From: Prevotella sp.
Lineage (GTDB): Bacteria; Bacteroidota; Bacteroidia; Bacteroidales; Bacteroidaceae
Direction: 5' to 3'
DNA length: 64,000 nucleotides
Assembly (NCBI GenBank): GCA_022511075.1
Contig: JAFLSE010000013.1
Location: forward strand, 1-64,000
The position numbers and the translations under genes were made by a program. Positions within the stretch are counted from its first letter, which is position 1; each line of letters begins with the position of its first letter. The notes under the pieces were generated by a model. That model did no database searches. It was not told the DNA's origin and was given only the letters and a program-made list of their open reading frames with translations. Of the stretch, positions 61,349-64,000 are shown piece after piece.

Positions 61349-62437
61349 TTAGTGTTCAGTGATTTGCTTTGGTAACGGAATTTTATCGGTGAGCATCTTC
61401 ACTACCCAAGCAATGCCAATGGCAACGATGATATAGAGCAATATGCCGCAATATATTTCGCCATTGTTGCGCGAAACGGGTATGAACAACTTGCGTGCTA
61501 TCGGGTGGCTCACGAACAATGCCGAGGAGATGACTCCCACCCATACCGCATAGCGCATAACACAAGTGGGCAGTAGTTTCACAAAGGCAATTGCACCAAT
61601 GCAGACGAATATCGGAACAAAATACCACGATACATAGTATAGACTCATAAAGAACACCAATAGCACGGAAACCAATAGTGTTATAGCCCACAATGCAATG
61701 TTGTGGTTTATATTGGAAATAGTATCGGCAATGTTGCTCCTTGCCAAGAGAATGCCGGCACCGAATGGCAGAACACTACCAAAGAGATTGTATCTTATCC
61801 ATTCAAGGCAAAGGCTGTCAGGCTCTTGGGGCAGTTGCACGATTGTGCATACAACGATGGCAACAACTATCACCGCCCAGTGCCTGAACCTGTGGAACAG
61901 CAATATGTAAGCGATGTATAACTGCATCATTATGCCAAAGAACCAATAAGGTCCGGGATGTATAGTGCGGTCGGGGTTGTCTACAAAGTTAACAACCATA
62001 AGCAGGTGTTCAATAACAATGTCAAGCGTATAATTACGTGAACCGGGAGTCATACGGTCTACAATGAGATATGCCACGAAACCGACAATCATCATTCGGA
62101 GCAGCTTCAAATAATTGTAGCGCACGAAAGGCAGGAAAGGAACAGGTTGGTTTGCCCTTTCGTATTTCATCACCAATCCCCAACCGCTTAGGAAAAGAAA
62201 TACAGGCACACCATAATGTCCGAAGAAAGAAACAAGTTGCACAGGCAGGTAGATGTCAGGATTGCACACAGCATGGAGCATTTCTTGCACCCTGTCAATG
62301 CGAAAGCGAAACTCATTCTCTTTTACTATCGGAGTGTTTATCCAGTGGCAGAAATTGTGCAGCACTATGGCGAGAATAGCCACGCCACGCATTGCAGAGC
62401 ATTCCTGCCTACTTAACAAACTTGACTTGTTCATCAT
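61349..62437 (-). CDS. Acyltransferase-3 family membrane protein
   Basis: A 362-residue protein with about ten membrane helices. The family start AMRGVAILAIVLHNFCHW contains the catalytic-type His, followed by LSGWGLVMKYE. Such proteins add acetyl or other acyl groups to LPS, O-antigen or capsule. It overlaps the sulfatase-fold gene before it by 29 bases, so the two are translationally coupled. Confidence 0.82.
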   Translation of the reverse strand: MMNKSSLLSRQECSAMRGVAILAIVLHNFCHWINTPIVKENEFRFRIDRVQEMLHAVCNPDIYLPVQLVSFFGHYGVPVFLFLSGWGLVMKYERANQPVPFLPFVRYNYLKLLRMMIVGFVAYLIVDRMTPGSRNYTLDIVIEHLLMVVNFVDNPDRTIHPGPYWFFGIMMQLYIAYILLFHRFRHWAVIVVAIVVCTIVQLPQEPDSLCLEWIRYNLFGSVLPFGAGILLARSNIADTISNINHNIALWAITLLVSVLLVFFMSLYYVSWYFVPIFVCIGAIAFVKLLPTCVMRYAVWVGVISSALFVSHPIARKLFIPVSRNNGEIYCGILLYIIVAIGIAWVVKMLTDKIPLPKQITEH

Positions 62438-64000
62438 ATTCCTTTGTTTTTTCTTCTGGTTTCAGTATATTGTAGTCCACGCTGTTCTTTATTATTCGTG
62501 GTCGTGTTTCGTCATAGTCGTCGCTCAATGGATTTGCCGACGGGCGTGTCCAACGGCTTTCTATGCCGGCAAGATATAGAAGCAGCTGCGATATGTTGTC
62601 GGTCATGAAAGGCTTGTCCTTTGCACGTTTCACCTGCTGGAACACATCAGGGTGGTTTTCCACATACTTGCCGGAGCACCATATCCAGAAAGGAATATGA
62701 AACTCCTCTTGTGCAAGGTCGTAGGTAATCATTGCCGAGTGGTTGCGCCCGAGGATAGGCTTGTCGTTGAGATAACATTCCTCGCCGTGGTCGGGCATAT
62801 ATATCACTATTGCGTCCTTGTCTTCAAAACGTTGCACTATCTGGTGTACAATGGAATCGTTGTATGCTGTGGCATTGTCATAGTCTGCCTGTATGAAGCG
62901 ATGGCGCTTCGACAGTTTTTCGCTGTATTCGGTATATCTGAATTTCCTGCGTGTCTTCAGCGGATAACGCTCACCATAGCGTGTATGTTGTCCTTTCAGG
63001 TGCAGTATCATAAGTGTGCCATTGTTGCTTGCAGTGCTGTCCTGCAATCTGTCTGCCACAAGGCGGTCATAATCTTCGAGCACTCCATCATCGAAACGGT
63101 GCAGTGAGGTGTTGCGTATATCAAACTGTGCTTTCGTAAGTTCGGGATTATTCAGGAAGAAACCACCGCTGAAATCATATACCTGTTCACCAGCCTGCGG
63201 AAGAAACTGGTTTGTTATGAAAGCCACCTGATAGCCAGCTTTACGGAAGAGTTCGGGGAAGAGAGGATAGTCGCACCACTCGCCCTCATCACCTACGGCA
63301 TAGAGCGAGAAGATATGCTTGAACACGAAACTCGTGAGATTCCACGGTGCAATCACATCGGAAAAAGGAATGAGCCTGCCTTCCTTTGCCAACTGTGTCT
63401 GTAATGGCGTTGTTGCCTTGTCGTAACCATAGAGTTGGAAATGGCGACGATTGCAACTCTCGCCTATTATCAGCACAATGTTCTTACTTCGGAACGAGCA
63501 ACTGTCAACTTTTATATCTGCCACGCCCTTTATGAGTTTCTCCACTTGAGCATCGGCAAGTTTATTGCTGTATATGCTGAATGCCAACCGCTGTGGTGCA
63601 GCATAAAGTTGTGCCTTGTCCTTTTTTGTCAGTTCGTGCTCAACATCACCTATGTTCTTATATGAAAACAGTCTGTGCATAGCACTTTTGTTATCCCATA
63701 TCGGCTCGTAATATTCGGCAAAGACATAGACTATCATCAGTGCTGCAAACACGCGCGCAGCACCACCCAATATCATTGTGGCATTGGTGGTTTGCAAGCG
63801 CAAACGCACAAAATAACGTTTTATAATGTTCCACAGCAGATGTAGCAGGGCTATAAGCAACGCAATGCCTACTGACGACCAAAGGACATCAAAGGATAGG
63901 TAGGAAGCGAAAAACTCCTTTGCCTCGCTGCTGTTTGTTTCGCCAAGCAACAGCAGCATAGTGGGTGATATCGTTGACTCGAACTTTACGAAACAAAAAA
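62409..64000 (-). CDS. Sulfatase-fold membrane transferase, EptA/LTA-synthase-like (5' end outside the window)
   Basis: At least 530 residues; the frame is open past the ATG at 63959 to the window edge (FVKFESTISPTM precedes it), so the true start is outside. A membrane segment (about 25-50 from 63959) precedes an alkaline-phosphatase-fold domain: IVLIIGES (metal), PWNLTSFVFKHIFSL (likely Thr nucleophile), MPDHGEE, and a distal HSAMI. Family enzymes transfer phosphoethanolamine or phosphoglycerol to lipid A or glycans. Confidence 0.83.
   Translation of the reverse strand, partial: FCFVKFESTISPTMLLLLGETNSSEAKEFFASYLSFDVLWSSVGIALLIALLHLLWNIIKRYFVRLRLQTTNATMILGGAARVFAALMIVYVFAEYYEPIWDNKSAMHRLFSYKNIGDVEHELTKKDKAQLYAAPQRLAFSIYSNKLADAQVEKLIKGVADIKVDSCSFRSKNIVLIIGESCNRRHFQLYGYDKATTPLQTQLAKEGRLIPFSDVIAPWNLTSFVFKHIFSLYAVGDEGEWCDYPLFPELFRKAGYQVAFITNQFLPQAGEQVYDFSGGFFLNNPELTKAQFDIRNTSLHRFDDGVLEDYDRLVADRLQDSTASNNGTLMILHLKGQHTRYGERYPLKTRRKFRYTEYSEKLSKRHRFIQADYDNATAYNDSIVHQIVQRFEDKDAIVIYMPDHGEECYLNDKPILGRNHSAMITYDLAQEEFHIPFWIWCSGKYVENHPDVFQQVKRAKDKPFMTDNISQLLLYLAGIESRWTRPSANPLSDDYDETRPRIIKNSVDYNILKPEEKTKEYDEQVKFVK

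Overview
The window looks like chromosomal DNA from a Bacteroidota organism, most likely Prevotella or a close relative. Three things support this. Promoters follow the Bacteroidota pattern, a TTG near -33 about 19-20 bases before a TAnnTTTG box near -7, while Shine-Dalgarno sites are largely absent. Several secreted proteins end in type IX secretion (T9SS)-like tails. The gene families (DUF3256, DUF4834, DUF4954, DUF6029, Mfa2-like, BspA-type LRR, Wzi, the Bacteroidota type of LptE) are typical of this phylum. Family names come from recognising the sequence; no database was searched.

Layout: 0-3 kb holds a lipoprotein cut by the window edge, a higBA-type toxin-antitoxin pair, a DciA-like gene with recF, and two identical tRNA-Lys genes. 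3-7 kb holds an ABC exporter operon, a probable small RNA with its own promoter and terminator, and a metal permease fused to an HMA domain. 7-15 kb is a leftward block of envelope and T9SS-linked proteins (two Omp28-like proteins, a DUF6029 barrel, a TlpA thioredoxin, a HAF-repeat protein) and a sugar transferase. 15.6-22 kb is a housekeeping run (rlmN, pdxA, flippase-like, sigma-54 activator, lptE, secG). 22-28.4 kb has a His-rich CobW GTPase and a four-gene sugar pathway (two-part transketolase, glycerol-kinase-like FGGY kinase, fucose-isomerase-like protein).

28.4-42.1 kb is the accessory part. It starts with repeats and a broken duplicate gene. It continues with a long leftward series of lipoproteins, a channel-like membrane protein with an atypical filter, a PD-(D/E)XK protein, an M20-type peptidase and a BspA-type LRR protein. 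A membrane Ser/Thr kinase and a small putative regulator are transcribed away from that series. A 145-bp promoter-bearing repeat occurs at both ends of it. This is the best candidate for an undescribed system, although its function cannot be read from sequence.

42.2-56 kb is mostly housekeeping: tRNA-His, psd-pssA, rpsO, a HAD phosphatase, mnmA, a double-domain esterase, hflX, DUF4954, an M16 protease and class I fumarase. 56-58.4 kb has an Mfa2-like lipoprotein, a dead IS30-type transposase, the SRP RNA with tRNA-Thr, and a dead short-chain dehydrogenase. 58.4-64 kb encodes cell-surface glycan functions: Wzi, a small lipoprotein, a UbiA-type prenyltransferase, an acyltransferase and a sulfatase-fold transferase that runs off the right edge. 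No rRNA, CRISPR array, prophage or intact insertion sequence was seen.
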